Shown piece by piece: positions 1-11,106 of a DNA stretch of 64,000 nucleotides. A model generated the notes under the pieces. That model was not told the DNA's origin. It did not search any database and worked only from the letters and a program-made list of their open reading frames with translations. Every line of letters begins with the position of its first letter. The stretch's first letter is position 1. The position numbers were made by a program, and so were the translations under genes. Origin of the DNA: Cavia porcellus (taxonomy: Eukaryota > Chordata > Mammalia > Rodentia > Caviidae); NCBI RefSeq assembly GCF_034190915.1, contig NW_026947503.1, forward strand, positions 23,332,532 to 23,396,531, read 5' to 3'.

Positions 1-1082
1 TGTTAAATTCAAGAGAACAGATTAAAATCAGATAAACATTTTAGGGACAAAGATCATAATTAAATGTGAAATATATAAACATATAAGTACTTTTCATCTA
101 GTACTTTTCTTTTGCAATATTAAAATCCATTGAATCAACCCAGAAACATTAAAATTCCAACTTTATGTTAGCTTGCCCAATAATAGCAATTTTAAATCCT
201 AGATTTTTATAATTTTGGGGAGGCTTCTAATTAGTAAAGTCAGCTTCGAGTCCTTTGAAATCCCTTTCAAAAACTCATGGAATGAATCCTTTTCTGCTTA
301 AAGAGCTATCCCAAAGCACTGAATGTACTTTAAAAATTACTGCATGAAGACTGCCATTTGGTGCATGAAATATTCTCTTTCAGTTCTGATTCTTTAATCC
401 CTAATCAAAGACACACTGAGAAGAAGGGTTGGAGAGTACAAAAATACCAAAGGCATGACTATTGCCCAAAGAAATCTGTTGTAGCATGCAAAGCAGATGA
501 AAGAAAACCGTTTACCAGCAGCAGGTTCCAGAAACCACAGATCTATAAATACTACCTTTCAAAGATATTTTTCCCAAAATTTGAAAGTCCTAACCCAAAA
601 CAGTAGGACTTGACATAATGTATCTTTATAAATCTAGAAAATTTTATTTGATGATTAATGAAACCAATTCAGACTCCATGGTTCTTCATAAAGAAAAACC
701 AGATGCTAACCAAATAAGACTAAGAATTTATTTTAAACTGGCTTCTTCTTTTATAAACAAGGCAAAATTTTACCTTGAAAATTTAAAACGCTGAAATTAA
801 TTGATAGTGACTACCAGTATCTTTATGAACCATAGATTAATAAGTTAATTAGTTAATAAATCTATGATGTTTCTGCCAGGTATCAACACATTATCTTTAA
901 ATAATCAAGAAACTTGTATAGCAATTTTCAGTTTTCTGTTTCTAGATGAGTAGCTAAAGTTTCAGAAAAGTTATGTGATGTTAGTAGTAGCCACAGATCA
1001 TAACTAACACTAATAAATTGATATTATTATTTATTTAAAATTGTATACATAATGTATGTTAATAATTGATATCAATATGATA
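1..1082. other. Anonymous AT-rich DNA
   Basis: No coding region, RNA gene or recognisable mobile element is visible. The short open frames are AT-rich, lack domains and are not repeated elsewhere in the window. The only structure is one copy of a direct repeat at 98-200. Confidence 0.6.
98..200 (+). repeat. Direct repeat, copy 1
   Basis: About 103 bp that recurs at 1270-1377 in the same orientation, about 1.17 kb away. The last 40 bp, from the block tatgttagcttgcccaataa onward, are identical in both copies; the rest is diverged with small indels. It is not one of the L1, SINE or LTR types seen elsewhere. It could be an old local duplication or two fragments of an unrecognised repeat. Confidence 0.75.
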
Positions 1083-1208
1083 ACAACTTAAAAAAATTTT
1101 TTTGTCTTTTTCCTTTTTATCGGTACCAGGGATCGAACTCACGACTGCCTGCTTACAAGGCAGGCGCTTATGCCCGCTGAGCTAAATCCCCGGCCCCACA
1201 ACTTAAAA
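1083..1208 (-). mobile_element. ID SINE (tRNA-Ala-derived) with target duplications
   Basis: The SINE body occupies 1094-1197 on the minus strand. Read on that strand it starts GGGGCCGGGGATTTAGCTCA (tRNA A-box region), contains the B-box-like GATCCCTGGTACC end, and finishes in an A-rich tail. The 11-bp duplication acaacttaaaa lies at 1083-1093 and 1198-1208. ID elements are transcribed by RNA polymerase III and mobilised by L1 proteins. The clean duplication suggests a fairly recent insertion. Confidence 0.92.
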
Positions 1209-1269
1209 TTTTAATTCTATTATCAGATGGTTAATGTGGCAACAGAAATAAAAGCAATAACCTTTCTAT

Positions 1270-1377
1270 CTAGTAATTTTCTTCTTGAAATATTAAAATC
1301 TATTCTGTTGAATCAACTCATAAACATTAAAGTCTACTATTATGTTAGCTTGCCCAATAATAGCAATTTTAAATCCT
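1270..1377 (+). repeat. Direct repeat, copy 2
   Basis: Matches 98-200 in the same orientation, ending with the same block (tagcaattttaaatcct). Flanks on both sides are unrelated to those of copy 1, apart from a short similarity just upstream. Confidence 0.75.
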
Positions 1378-1622
1378 CTGACACACTATCTGTACACTTG
1401 TATATGTATGCTTATGTGTTTGTACCATGTATGACAGAAAAAAAGCCATTTCAAATATACTTACTATGTAAAGATCAGGAAAATAAAATTGATGGTATAA
1501 AATAAATTATAGTTTTATTTACTCTGTGAGATGAAAATCAAAATCTGTAAAGTGTATTTTGGTCGTATTTTAGGAAAACAAAATTAAATAAGTGAGATTT
1601 CAGTAGGATTTTTGGTTTTGTA

Positions 1623-1660
1623 TTGTTTTGTTTTGTTTTGTTTTGTTTTGTTTTGTTTTC
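1623..1660. repeat. TTTTG microsatellite
   Basis: About seven tandem copies of a five-base T-rich unit. Such arrays often grow from SINE or L1 tails, but no element is recognisable directly beside it. Confidence 0.95.
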
Positions 1661-1848
1661 TGTCTGCAGCATATATAAATTTCCACAATGGTAACTTTGT
1701 TGAAATTTTAAACACATATTTTCTTCTATAGAATTTTAGATATTAGAGAGCTTGAATTTTAATTCACATTTTTAAGTGAGGAAACAAACTTGGAAAATGT
1801 GTGGTTTGAACAATAAGGTTTTCATTAAAAAAAAAAAAAAAACAATTT

Positions 1849-1939
1849 GGCCTAGACTTTAGCTCAGCGACAAAAGTGCCCTGCGTGGTAAACATGAGGT
1901 CATGAGTTAGACTCCCAGCACAAAAAAAAAAAAAAAAAA
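1849..1939 (+). mobile_element. Degraded ID SINE
   Basis: A tRNA-like A-box (tttagctcagcgacaaaag), a decayed B-box region near 1898-1917 and a poly(A) tail (1922-1939) define an ID SINE on the plus strand. It is clearly older than the copies at 1094 and 53791. No clean target duplication is visible. Confidence 0.8.
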
Positions 1940-2023
1940 CAGATCATTGGTCTGATGTAACAATCCTTTTTTTCTGATGATACACAAGATCTTATATTCA
2001 TTAGATACTAAAGTTTTTGAGGT

Positions 2024-2212
2024 GTTTGGCTTTTGCAGTGCTAGAGATCAAACCCAGAGTTTTTGTATTAAGCTAAATCCTTATTCGCTTTATTTTTTAT
2101 TTTATTTTAGTAGTCTCAATAAGTCACCCGGAGTTGGCTCAAATTTGAAATCATTCTGCTTCTGCTTCCTGCTGTCCTGAGATTAAAGGTAAGAAATACT
2201 ATGCTCAGTTGA
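2024..2212 (-). mobile_element. B1+ID dimeric SINE, degraded
   Basis: Read on the minus strand, a B1-like 7SL-derived half comes first (a TTTAATCTCAGGACAGCAGG-type core near 2165-2190, ending in a gtgacttattgagac-type segment). It is followed by a TAAAA-rich linker and then an ID-like half with a trace of the A-box and a diverged gggtttgatctctagcactg end. This order matches B1-dID dimers known from non-murine rodents. It is heavily mutated. Confidence 0.6.
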
Positions 2213-2639
2213 GTTTTTAAGTCTTTTGTTAAAAAAAAAATAAAAAATAAAAAATAAAATCACACTGACTGGAATATTTGGTCCAGCCCAGCAATGGTCA
2301 GAAATCCACTTTCACAGCTACATTTTTAAAAACACTACATTATTTCTACTTCATCAAAATATATTGTACCCATGTTACAGTAATTTTTTAAAACTATCGA
2401 ACTATTTTAGGCAGCTAAGTTAAACAAGAATTTATAGGCAGTCAGGCAGGGACAGGTCCTTAAAAGAATCAAGACCTTTCAAGAGAAGCAAAAGATGAAA
2501 ACACACCAGAACTGTGGCTGGAGACACATCTGTTGATGGTTAGGTCTCAAAACAAATATGCAATGGCCAGTCCTACATTCCTCCTTGAGGGATAAGTAAA
2601 AATTTGAGATTGCATTGTGATTAAGAAAAATCAGCATCT

Positions 2640-2995
2640 TCCAAGAATCAGCTATGCTGGGATTTAGAGGACCAACCAAAAAATCAACTATCCAGCCTTC
2701 CTGGTAAGCTGCGCAGACACATGTACCAGGGATAGAAAAGTGAATGTCTCCTGAGAATTGGCTATGCTGGGACTTGGGGAACCAACCAAGAGATCAACTA
2801 GCCAACCTTCCAGGTAAGCTGTGCAAGCCTCGCACATACCAGGGAAAGAAAGTCAGCCCTATTGGAGTGAGGGCTGAGAATCAAACACCCTCCATATTCT
2901 CCCGCACCCCAGCCCACCCCAATCCACCCCATGGTTCTGAGGTCAGCCTGAGGTGATAACAGCTAAGGTACATAAAGCAACTAAATGTTTGTATT
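2640..2995 (+). mobile_element. L1-type 3' end, upstream half (split by solo LTR)
   Basis: Collinear with the reverse complement of the repeat at 50005-50700, and continuing beyond the LTR at 3773-4165. It is non-coding, with a GC-richer part here and an AT-rich, A-ended terminus downstream, like the 3' UTRs of the L1s in this window. It includes two diverged tandem copies of a unit of about 112 bp (2640-2750 and 2752-2855); the 50-kb relative has one. The L1 label is an inference from the general layout, as no ORF2 is attached. Confidence 0.6.
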
Positions 2996-3772
2996 TGTTA
3001 TGGATTGAGAACTGGTGATCAATTTAAAGCCAACTGGATTGCATCAGCAAGGCATGACTAAAGATGCTCCACCTAAGGAAAGTTGCCAGGATAAATAGGT
3101 GGAGAAGAAGGGAGGTGTTAGAGAGGGTTGAGGCGTTAAGGAGGCATTGTGGGTTCTCCTATGAGTTGCTGTCTGAGCTGTTGATTCTCCTGGAGAAGCT
3201 TTGGTCCTCACACCGATCATTGCTTCCTGGCTCCAGAGGGGAAGACATGTGCTGCTTGGTCTCCAGAATAAACTCATCACATTGCTTCCTGGCACATACC
3301 TGACTGTGCTTGTCAGAGGAGCTCAGGGCCTCCGTGTCATTGAGGACAGCTGCAGTACCTTCAGAATAGCCTGGTCTTTGTTGTTAGTGTGACTTCTCAG
3401 CTCCAGCATAGAACCCTCATCCCACTAGTACAGCTCCTTCATCCTGCTGGCATAGACTTTCTGGCTTCCACCGCTAACCCTTGGGTCTTCCCAGCACGGA
3501 TCCATAAAAGAGACTGGCGTGAGTCCTTCTTGTGGGCTCTGGACCTCCAGTTGGACTCGTGGAGGCATTGTCCTGAGCTCTGGGTTTTTATCTGGACTCA
3601 TGTGGGACATTGCCTTGGGGTTTAGGCTCTTGACTAAATAATCTATGTCTTTGGTGTTGTGGATAGATTTCCTGCATTTTCCTGTGTTAACTTCCAGTGA
3701 CAATTATAAAAATATTATAAACTCCATGTCCTAATCCTAGTTGTTCTCTGTGTACAACCCCTGACTACAACA
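2996..3772 (+). mobile_element. Solo LTR with 5-bp target duplication
   Basis: A 777-bp segment beginning TGTT and ending AACA. It is flanked by the 5-bp duplication gtatt (2991-2995 and 3773-3777). The related repeat at 50 kb has this site uninterrupted, so the limits are exact. A TATA-like box (gataaatagg, about 3090) and an AATAAA signal (3267-3272) give the U3-R-U5 order on the plus strand. A 5-bp duplication fits ERVL/MaLR-type insertion, but the family was not recognised. No internal viral sequence is present, so LTR-LTR recombination is inferred. Confidence 0.88.
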
Positions 3773-4165
3773 GTATTGTTTGGTTGATTCTGCTGACCTG
3801 GGACCTGGTCTGAGCATCTCTTGGTAGGATGATAATACGCAATATAGCAAACATGGGGGATTCCCTTATACCTTGTCTTTGAAGTCCAATATTGTTTTCA
3901 CTGTTTTGCTTTGTTCTGATTGTTTTGTTTTATTCAGTATTCTGTTTTGATTGATTTTATAGTGCTTTTTTGTTTGATTCTGCTATACCAGATGGAATGG
4001 ACAACTACTGTGAAGATAACAAGATATACATAATAACTGTTACTATTTTCCCAGTATCCTGCTTTGAAGCTTTCTACCAAGTTTGCTACATTGTTCCAAT
4101 TGGCTTTTCTCTGTCTTGTTTTGTTAAATTTTATTATCTTCAAAATTTTCTTTAAAAAATTTTTA
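3773..4165 (+). mobile_element. L1-type 3' end, terminal half
   Basis: Continuation of the 2640-2995 repeat after the LTR. It matches the reverse complement of 50010-50410 closely (for example the block around gaagtccaatattgttttca). It ends in an A-rich terminus near 4150-4165, as expected for a retrotransposed 3' end on the plus strand. Confidence 0.65.
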
Positions 4166-4519
4166 AAAGAAGATCGTATTGTGATTGGTTTCACCTGGTC
4201 AAGTAAATTCAGCATATGTGACATCTATCAGGTTGGAAGTTATATTTCTCCTATATCAAAACTATGTCATTTATCCCCTCTCATCCCCCTATTCACCTAC
4301 CTTTTTACTCTTTTTACTGACAAAGGTACATCCTGTTCCCCTCTGACATTCCAACTCCACTTCCTCTCGGCAGCTGCCCATCTATCCCTACACAGTTAAT
4401 TTGTAGTTTATTAGTTTAAATATAGTTCTTTCCCCCAAAGTGATATTATATAATAACAGGAATTTCAAAGGTGAGATTTGACAGTGATAAAGAACAACAA
4501 ACACCATTAGACTGAGAAG
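4166..4519. other. Anonymous DNA
   Basis: Contains a pyrimidine-rich stretch (4270-4390) but no gene or clear element. Such pyrimidine-rich stretches can be reversed L1 3' UTR fragments; no match in this window supports that here. Confidence 0.5.
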
Positions 4520-4621
4520 AGAAGTCACTGATTCTTTTTTTTTTTTTTTTTTTTTATTTAAGAGGAAAAAGAGAAAAACACAAAACAAGACAATTTTGTT
4601 ATAAAGAAGTCACTGATTCTT
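4520..4621 (-). mobile_element. 68-bp L1 3'-end insertion with 17-bp target duplication
   Basis: A poly(T) run followed by about 45 bp that match the extreme 3' end of L1-A (39786-39830) sits at 4537-4604. It is flanked by the exact duplication agaagtcactgattctt (4520-4536 and 4605-4621). This is an extreme 5' truncation made by target-primed reverse transcription. The match to L1-A and the perfect duplication imply the same young family. Confidence 0.93.
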
Positions 4622-5479
4622 ATCTGCCATACCTTATCATCATGTCCTTTATTTGGAGTAGCTTGCTGAGTCACCACTCTAAGGAATAAGCACGAACAAC
4701 CAGCTCCCGTTGTTTTTTCTAAGAAATCCCCTCAGAAAGAGCAGCATTCATGACTCAATATAAAAAGAAAAATAAACTATTTTTCTGTAGATTCTTCCAA
4801 AGCATAGATTATGTAATGGGATCAAATATTTCTCAGGAAGATGGGGCTTTTCAACTATGAAAACATCAAGAATGCCTAATATTCAAAGTCACTGTGAAAT
4901 TTCTTAGGATTAACTTCTGCATACAATACTCAAGCCATAGTGAATCTTCACTTGGTGAATAATTTATGAAAATAAAAGTGTGTTACAGAAATATTTAGTG
5001 ATAAGCTAACAAAGCATACATTTTAGCCAGCTTTTAATTTTTTCGTGCTATATTCTATTATTAAAGAAGCAAATGTGATTTCCACTTCTTGCCAGGTAAA
5101 AGGAAGAAAACAATTTCCTTTCAATAAAGAAATAAATACTCAGAAATTGTCTGAAGATTTTAATAGCTAAAATGACTGACTGAAAATTCATTTAACTTTT
5201 GAAAATAAACATCGTCATTGTATGTAATATTGGAAGTACAAAAAAATGTTACTTCTTCCTTCTATTCCATTTAAAGTAACTGCACAGTACAAAATGAAAT
5301 TCAGTGTATATATAAGGAATTATAATAGTTATTTTTTCTGCATTATCATCAGATATGAGACTGTGTGGGTTAGAAAATTAAATCATTTAAAATATAAAGT
5401 TTCAAGGGATTGTTAACATTTCATTATTTCCTAAATTTATTCCCATTAGTATATGTTTGCAGTACAAATGTTTACATTC
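4622..5479. other. Anonymous AT-rich DNA
   Basis: No coding region, SINE, LTR or L1 segment could be recognised. It appears single-copy within the window. Confidence 0.5.
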
Positions 5480-8245
5480 CTTGTGTGGAGTTGATACATG
5501 AACATTTTAATTCCTTTCTTCATATCCTTTCCCTCTCTTCCTATCCCCCTTCCTGGTCTCTTTAGGAGCTTTCCATTTAAGCTCTATCTCCCTACTTCTG
5601 TTATCTATCTTTTATTTTGTTCTTTATTTATAATTTGAGTTTCTCATATAAGAGAAACCATGCATTATTTAAGTTTGCATATGTGACTTATTTGATCGAA
5701 CGCATTCATTTCCTACAAATAACTCAAATTTATGCTTTTGTTGGCACAGTAGTACTCAGTTGTTTGTAAATAACACATTATCTTTCTCCAGTCATCTATT
5801 GATGGACATACAGGCTGCTTCCAAGATTTAGCTATTATGAATTGTACTGCTATAAACACAGATACACATATGTCACTGTGGTACGACATCTTTAACTCTT
5901 TTGGGAAGACATATAAGAGTATAGTTGCGTCAAATGGAGTTTCTAGCTTTAGTTTTCAGAGAAATCTCCTTGTAGATTTCCATAATGTTTGTACTAGTTT
6001 GCAATCCCACCAATAGTGTAGAGTTTTTCCCTCACAGCCTCACTAGCATTTGTTATTATTTGTTATTACTTCTTGAGGACAGCCATTCTTTGTAGATACA
6101 GTGAAATCTCAATGTCATGTTAATGGGCACCCTTCTAATGGTCAACAATGCTGAACATTTCTTCATATGTTTATTTGCTGTTTGGCCTTCTGTAAAGTCT
6201 ATTCATGTCACTTGCCCATTTTTGACTAGGGTTTTATTTCAAGGGATTTATTTTTTTCACTTCTTTATATATTCTACATATTATTTTCCTGAAGAATACA
6301 TAATAAAATTTTTTTCTCATTCTGTAAGTTGTTTTTTTATTTATTGAGGATTTTTGGCTTTTGGTTTTTCAATCTAGTATGATCCCATTTATTGATTATT
6401 GATATTATTTCATGTGGAACTGGGGTTTTGTTCAGAAAGTCTTTACCTATCCCTATAGCTTCAAGAGTTTTACCTATTTTATCTTCTGGCAGGATTGCTT
6501 TTGCTTCTTGGAATCTTCTGGTTCCAAATGAACTTTGTTGTTTTCTCCAATTTTACAAAGACTGCTAGTAGTACTTTAATTGTGATTGCATTAAATCTAT
6601 GTATCAGTTTTGGTAGTATGACCATATCGGTTCTGCCTATTCAGGAACTTGGGAGTTCTTTCCATTTTCTAATGTCTTCTTCAATTTCCTTTTCTAGAAT
6701 ACTGTAGTTTTCATTGTATATAAACTCTACTTCCTAGGTAAATTCCTGAGTATTTAATTTTTCTTGGTGCTATTGTGTCATTTTTTTCCTAATTTCTTTC
6801 TCAATGGGCTCATTATTGATTTTTTTTGGTGATTTTGTATCCTGCCATTTGTGTGGCTATATGTGGTTTTTATCTTTGCTTCTGAATTTGGTTATTAATT
6901 CTAGGATTTTGGTGGATTCTTTGGGTCTTCTATGAAAAAGATCATGTCTTCTACAAATAGTGATAATTTGACCTATTCCTCTCCTATACATATCCCTTTC
7001 ATTTCTTTTTTCTTGCCTGGTTGTTCTTGCTAATGTTTTGAGTGCTGTGTTAAACAGCAGTAGGATTATGGAAATTCTGTCTTGGCCTTGATTTTAGAGG
7101 TAAAGTTTTTAGTTTTCACCCCATTTAATCTTATGTTGGTGGTAGATTTGTCATAAATGCCTTCTTCAACTTAATACAAAATCTTTCTATATTCCTTCAG
7201 TGTTTTTTATCATAAAAGGATGTTGGGTTTTGTCAAAGACTTTTTCTGTGCCTATTGAGATGATCATGTGGTTTTTATCTTTGCTTCAGTTTATGTGATA
7301 TTTTACATGTATTGATTTTCATATGTTGAACCATCTTTGCATACCTAGAATAAGGCCTGCTTGGTTACAACATATGAGCTTTTTGATGATGTTTTTTTCA
7401 TTTTGTTTCCCAGTGGCTTTTTGAGAATTTTTATACTTATATTCATTAAAAAGAGCTTTTTACACTTATTTTACAGTAAAAGAGAACTACAGTTCTCTTT
7501 TCTGGTTGAGTCCTTGTCTGGTCTTGGAATCACTATAATACTAGCTTCCAGAGATGACTCTGAGAGTACTCCTTCCTTTTCAATCTCATTAACAAGCTTC
7601 AGGATTATTAGTGTTGGGATTTTCCTAAAGTTCTCATAGAACTCAATACTGAATCCAAATCCAAGCTTTTCTGAGCTGGTATGTTTTTTATACTGCTTTA
7701 ATTCCATTGCCTGTTACTGGATTATTAAGGCTTTTAAATCTTGTTTCCCATTTGGTAATTTTGATAATGTATCTAGGAATTCAATGATTTCTTCTGAATA
7801 CTCCAATTTATGGAGTATAATTTTGCAAAGTAGTTGTTAATAATCTTGATTTCCACAATGTCTTTTGTGATTTTTTCTTTTTCATCTCTAATTGCTTTGG
7901 TTTGGGTCTTTTCTCTCCTTTTCTTGGTTATATTGGCTAAGGGTTTGTCTATGTTATTATTCTTTCAAAGAACCAATTCTTTGATTCATTGATCCTTTGT
8001 ATTACTTTATTTGGTCTCTATTGCACTGATTTTCACTCTGATGTTTATACAGTAATTTCCTCCCTTATACTAACTTTCAGTTTGATTGTTCTTAGTTTTT
8101 GTTTTGTTTGCTTTGTTTTTTTTAGGATCTTGTGGTGCATTGTTCATTTGGGCTCACTGGTCTTTGGTGAGGTGGGCATTCGTTGCTATAAACTTCCCTC
8201 TTGGGAGCACATTATTACTGCAGTATACCATATTGCTATATTTGT
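5480..8245 (-). pseudogene. L1-G: old 5'-truncated L1, decayed ORF2 and 3' UTR
   Basis: The whole segment aligns by eye with the reverse-complement ORF2 of L1-A. The order runs from the 3' UTR (5480-5730) through the ORF2 C-terminal region (from about 5730) and the reverse transcriptase to the region between endonuclease and reverse transcriptase (near 8000-8245). ORF2 is shredded by stops and indels; the longest remnants are under 100 codons. The 5' end (rest of ORF2, ORF1, promoter) is missing, as is typical of truncated insertions. It is much older than L1-A. Confidence 0.85.
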
Positions 8246-9159
8246 GATGTATGCTGTTATAAAATTATGTCCATTTAACTAAACCATGTATATCAAAATC
8301 TAAAATCCAACAAAGACAAGACAGCAGTTGTATATTAAAATACTTTTAAAAGACAATGACAATGTGCATGATCACTTAAATCTACAAAGGAGGAAAAATC
8401 AGAACTCCCCAGAACATACTTGAAACATACAATGTTTTCTAATTATGAAATTTGTGTAATCTCTTACAACATTAAACTAATTTTAGAACCTTTGAGGAAA
8501 ATATGAATATATTATAGGAAGTTAAGAGAGATTATGAAAAGTTACAGCTCAGAACATGAGGGAATCGCAGAAAAAGGACTGAACCTGGTCCATCTGCTTC
8601 CAAAGTATTTATATTACCCTACACAATATCTAAATTATAAATTTAGCATTTCTTTGGGCTTCATTCTAAAAATCATATATAAACCCTGAAAAATTAAAAA
8701 AATTTAACAAAAAAAATCAATGTGAAGAGAATTTTGCATCAACAAAAATATAAGGCATTCTAAAGTGAAAACTTTTTTTAAAAACTACATGAAATCTAAA
8801 GGGTTAAAATTGAGATTCTCTATTCTTATGAGAAAAGCAAGGCACACATAATTTCTAATAACATAAGTGTAATAAATCATGGAAATCATAAGTGGTAAAA
8901 TGTGTAAAGAGAGAGAATTAATATGATCTAAAATAACCAAGAAATACAAAAACTTCTGAGCAGCAGAGGAACTTAACCTGTGACTGCAATAGACAATAGT
9001 CAGTTTCAGAGATTGTTATCACAGTATCCACAGAACACAAGCTTCAAGGAGTAAGCAAATTATATATAAATGTTTCTGATCATTTTTATAGGAAAAAGTA
9101 CATGATCTTTATCAAATTTTTCAACTGTTTCCATGACTCAAAAGAGATAAAGGACCACT
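8246..9159. other. Anonymous AT-rich DNA
   Basis: Nothing recognisable as a gene or mobile element. No long open frame. Confidence 0.5.
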
Positions 9160-9825
9160 GAAGGTGAACCAGGCTCCATCATGGGGTTCAGGAAGAACCT
9201 CAGCAAGAAACAGAACCACACCTTCCTGTGATCCAGTTTCCAGCTGGGAAAAGGGAAGAGACAACAGAAGCAGAACCAGGCCTTCTATTGAGCCAGCTGG
9301 TGTGTGGGCGGAGAAACCAGAAGAGCATCCCCTGCCACTCCCTCCCCACCCAAGGTAATCCACTGGCTGATTCTGAGTGAGATGACATCAACTGAGGTGA
9401 AAGAAATACCTAGATGCTTGAATTGCTTGGTTGATTTTGAGGCTGGTGATTTGGGCATCTACCTGGAGGGTGGCAGTGTGTATTGTGGCAATTGTTGGGA
9501 ATTTCCTCCTGTCTTGGTTTTGAAATCCAAAGTTTTGTTCTACTTTAATGTTTTTAGTATGTTTTCTTCTAATTTAATGTTTTAAAGTATTCCTTTGTCT
9601 GGTAACCTGAACAACTGTTTTGAAGATAACAATGTGCAGCATCACAAACACTGTTAAATTCTTATCATCTTATTTTGAAAATCTGTGTAGCTGTTGTTGT
9701 TTTTTATTTTGTTGTTACTGTTGTCACTTTGCTTTTGTTATTGCTTTTTGGTTTATTTTGCTTCTTGATTTATCTTTTTTCTCTTTAAAATAAAATAAAT
9801 TAAAATTTTAAAAAATAACCATTGA
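9160..9825 (+). mobile_element. L1 3' UTR fragment with A-rich end
   Basis: A GC-richer block (9160-9500) followed by a T-rich region and an A-rich terminus (aaaataaaataaattaaaat, near 9787). This is the organisation of the other L1 3' ends in the window. No ORF2 remains, so it is a 5'-truncated insertion. The 93-codon frame across 9304-9585 is non-coding UTR. Confidence 0.65.
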
Positions 9826-9906
9826 AGTAGGCAAAGAGGTATGAAACAGAGACAGATATTTTCTCTCATTTTTTTGTTTTTGCATTTGTTTTGCTTTGTT
9901 TTCCCC

Positions 9907-10020
9907 TCACTATGTAGTACAGGACAGCCTTGAACTCATTATGTAGCCCCGTCTGACATTGAACTTGGTATATTTTTGCTTCAGCCATCTGAACACTGGA
10001 ATTACACCATCACATCCAAT
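9907..10020 (-). mobile_element. B1-like SINE (7SL-derived), old
   Basis: Reverse-complement B1 features: the catalogue-like cactatgtagtacaggacag segment, then gccttgaactcattatgtag, and at the far end a degenerate polymerase III promoter start. The orientation is minus. It is substantially diverged. Confidence 0.8.
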
Positions 10021-10889
10021 TGAGAGGCTTCTAAATATTTTTCATGTTTTATTTTAAAATATATACTCATAAAAGTTGTAAAGTCAATAAATATAGATCT
10101 TGTGTACCTTCACCCAGTTACCACAGTGATTTTGTCTTAATCACAGCATAATATCAAAATCAGTAGTAGATATTAGCACCACATTTTTCTTATGTTTAAT
10201 TTAATATATTCCTACAACATAATTTTAACATATGTATACATCACAGAATATTCAAATCAAGTAATTTGGTTAGCATACCTATTTTTTTGCTGCTACAAGA
10301 TAAATAAATATGAACATGGCCATACCAAAAAAAGTTCTTAAATGGTGGGTTCAAAGGTCATGCCATAATGAAGGGCTCCATCTGGCAGAGAAATATATGG
10401 AACTCAAGTCTTTAAAAAAAATTTAGAAGCCCAAGTTCCAGATCAAGGATTTTAAGTAATTTTCCATCAAGTTTTTTGAAGAAATGTATTCATGAGATTC
10501 TCAGAGGAATTCATATCCAATGTATCTGAGAACACTAGAAAAGAAAAGATTGTTACAGGCATAATCTAATTTAATAAAAAGGTTCCAAGCTTATGTTATT
10601 TAAATGTTTCAACATAATCAGAATTTAAATAATGAAACATTTTATGTTTCTGTTAGATAGTTCTCATTTGATCATTAAAATGATGCTGTTTCATAGGTAG
10701 AGTACATATTCTGATGTTTCGGCTGAAAAACTAAAACAATCCAGTAAAGGCATTGTACCATGCTCAAAGCAGCCAAAGAGAAGCATCTAAACAAATGCGA
10801 CTGAATATAACTGCATTTATTTTCCATTAATTTTTAAAATAATTTTAGATTTTACAAACTTTTTTTGATTTTTGTACATCAGTTTTTTT
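10021..10889. other. Anonymous DNA, possibly an ancient L1 remnant
   Basis: The stretch 10040-10170 (ataaaagttgtaaagtcaat, then the ttcacccagttaccacagtg block) resembles text common in ancient mammalian L1 3' regions, but I cannot place it firmly. No gene is visible. Confidence 0.35.
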
Positions 10890-10999
10890 TCTTTTTTTAA
10901 TCACTTTTTATTTTTTAAATTTTATTTAAAGAAAGATGACACAAAACAGAAAATGGGTAGAAATAATACATACTTTCAAAGAAAAAATAAACAGTAAGA

Positions 11000-11106
11000 A
11001 ATCACTAGTTGGAGCTGGGGATTTAGCTCAGCAGCATAAGCACCTGCCTTGCAAGCAGACAGTCCTGAGTTCAATCCCCAGTACTAATAAAAAAAAATCA
11101 CTAGTT
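11000..11106 (+). mobile_element. ID SINE inside HAL1-like element i
   Basis: SINE body 11011-11095 begins ggagctggggatttagctca, has a B-box-type ttcaatccccagtac and an A tail. The 11-bp duplication aatcactagtt (11000-11010 and 11096-11106) splits the half-L1 tail, so the SINE is younger than its host. Confidence 0.95.

Larger units (their letters stand above)
1209..1848. other. Anonymous AT-rich DNA with direct-repeat copy 2
   Basis: No gene is visible. The segment holds copy 2 of the direct repeat (1270-1377) and a TTTTG microsatellite (1623-1660). The 92-codon open frame starting at 1227 runs straight through the repeat copy and has no recognisable domain. Confidence 0.6.

Noticed and set aside
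1094..1197. Possible tRNA genes (also at 11011, 17521, 51119, 53791)
   Set aside because: Promoter boxes are tRNA-like, but the sequences cannot fold as complete tRNAs, have A tails and target duplications; they are ID SINEs.
1616..1660. Tandem arrays here and at 20370-20830, 36503-37062 and 46191-46977 as a CRISPR-like array
   Set aside because: Head-to-tail units without unique spacers; they are a microsatellite, a UTR duplication and L1 promoter monomers.
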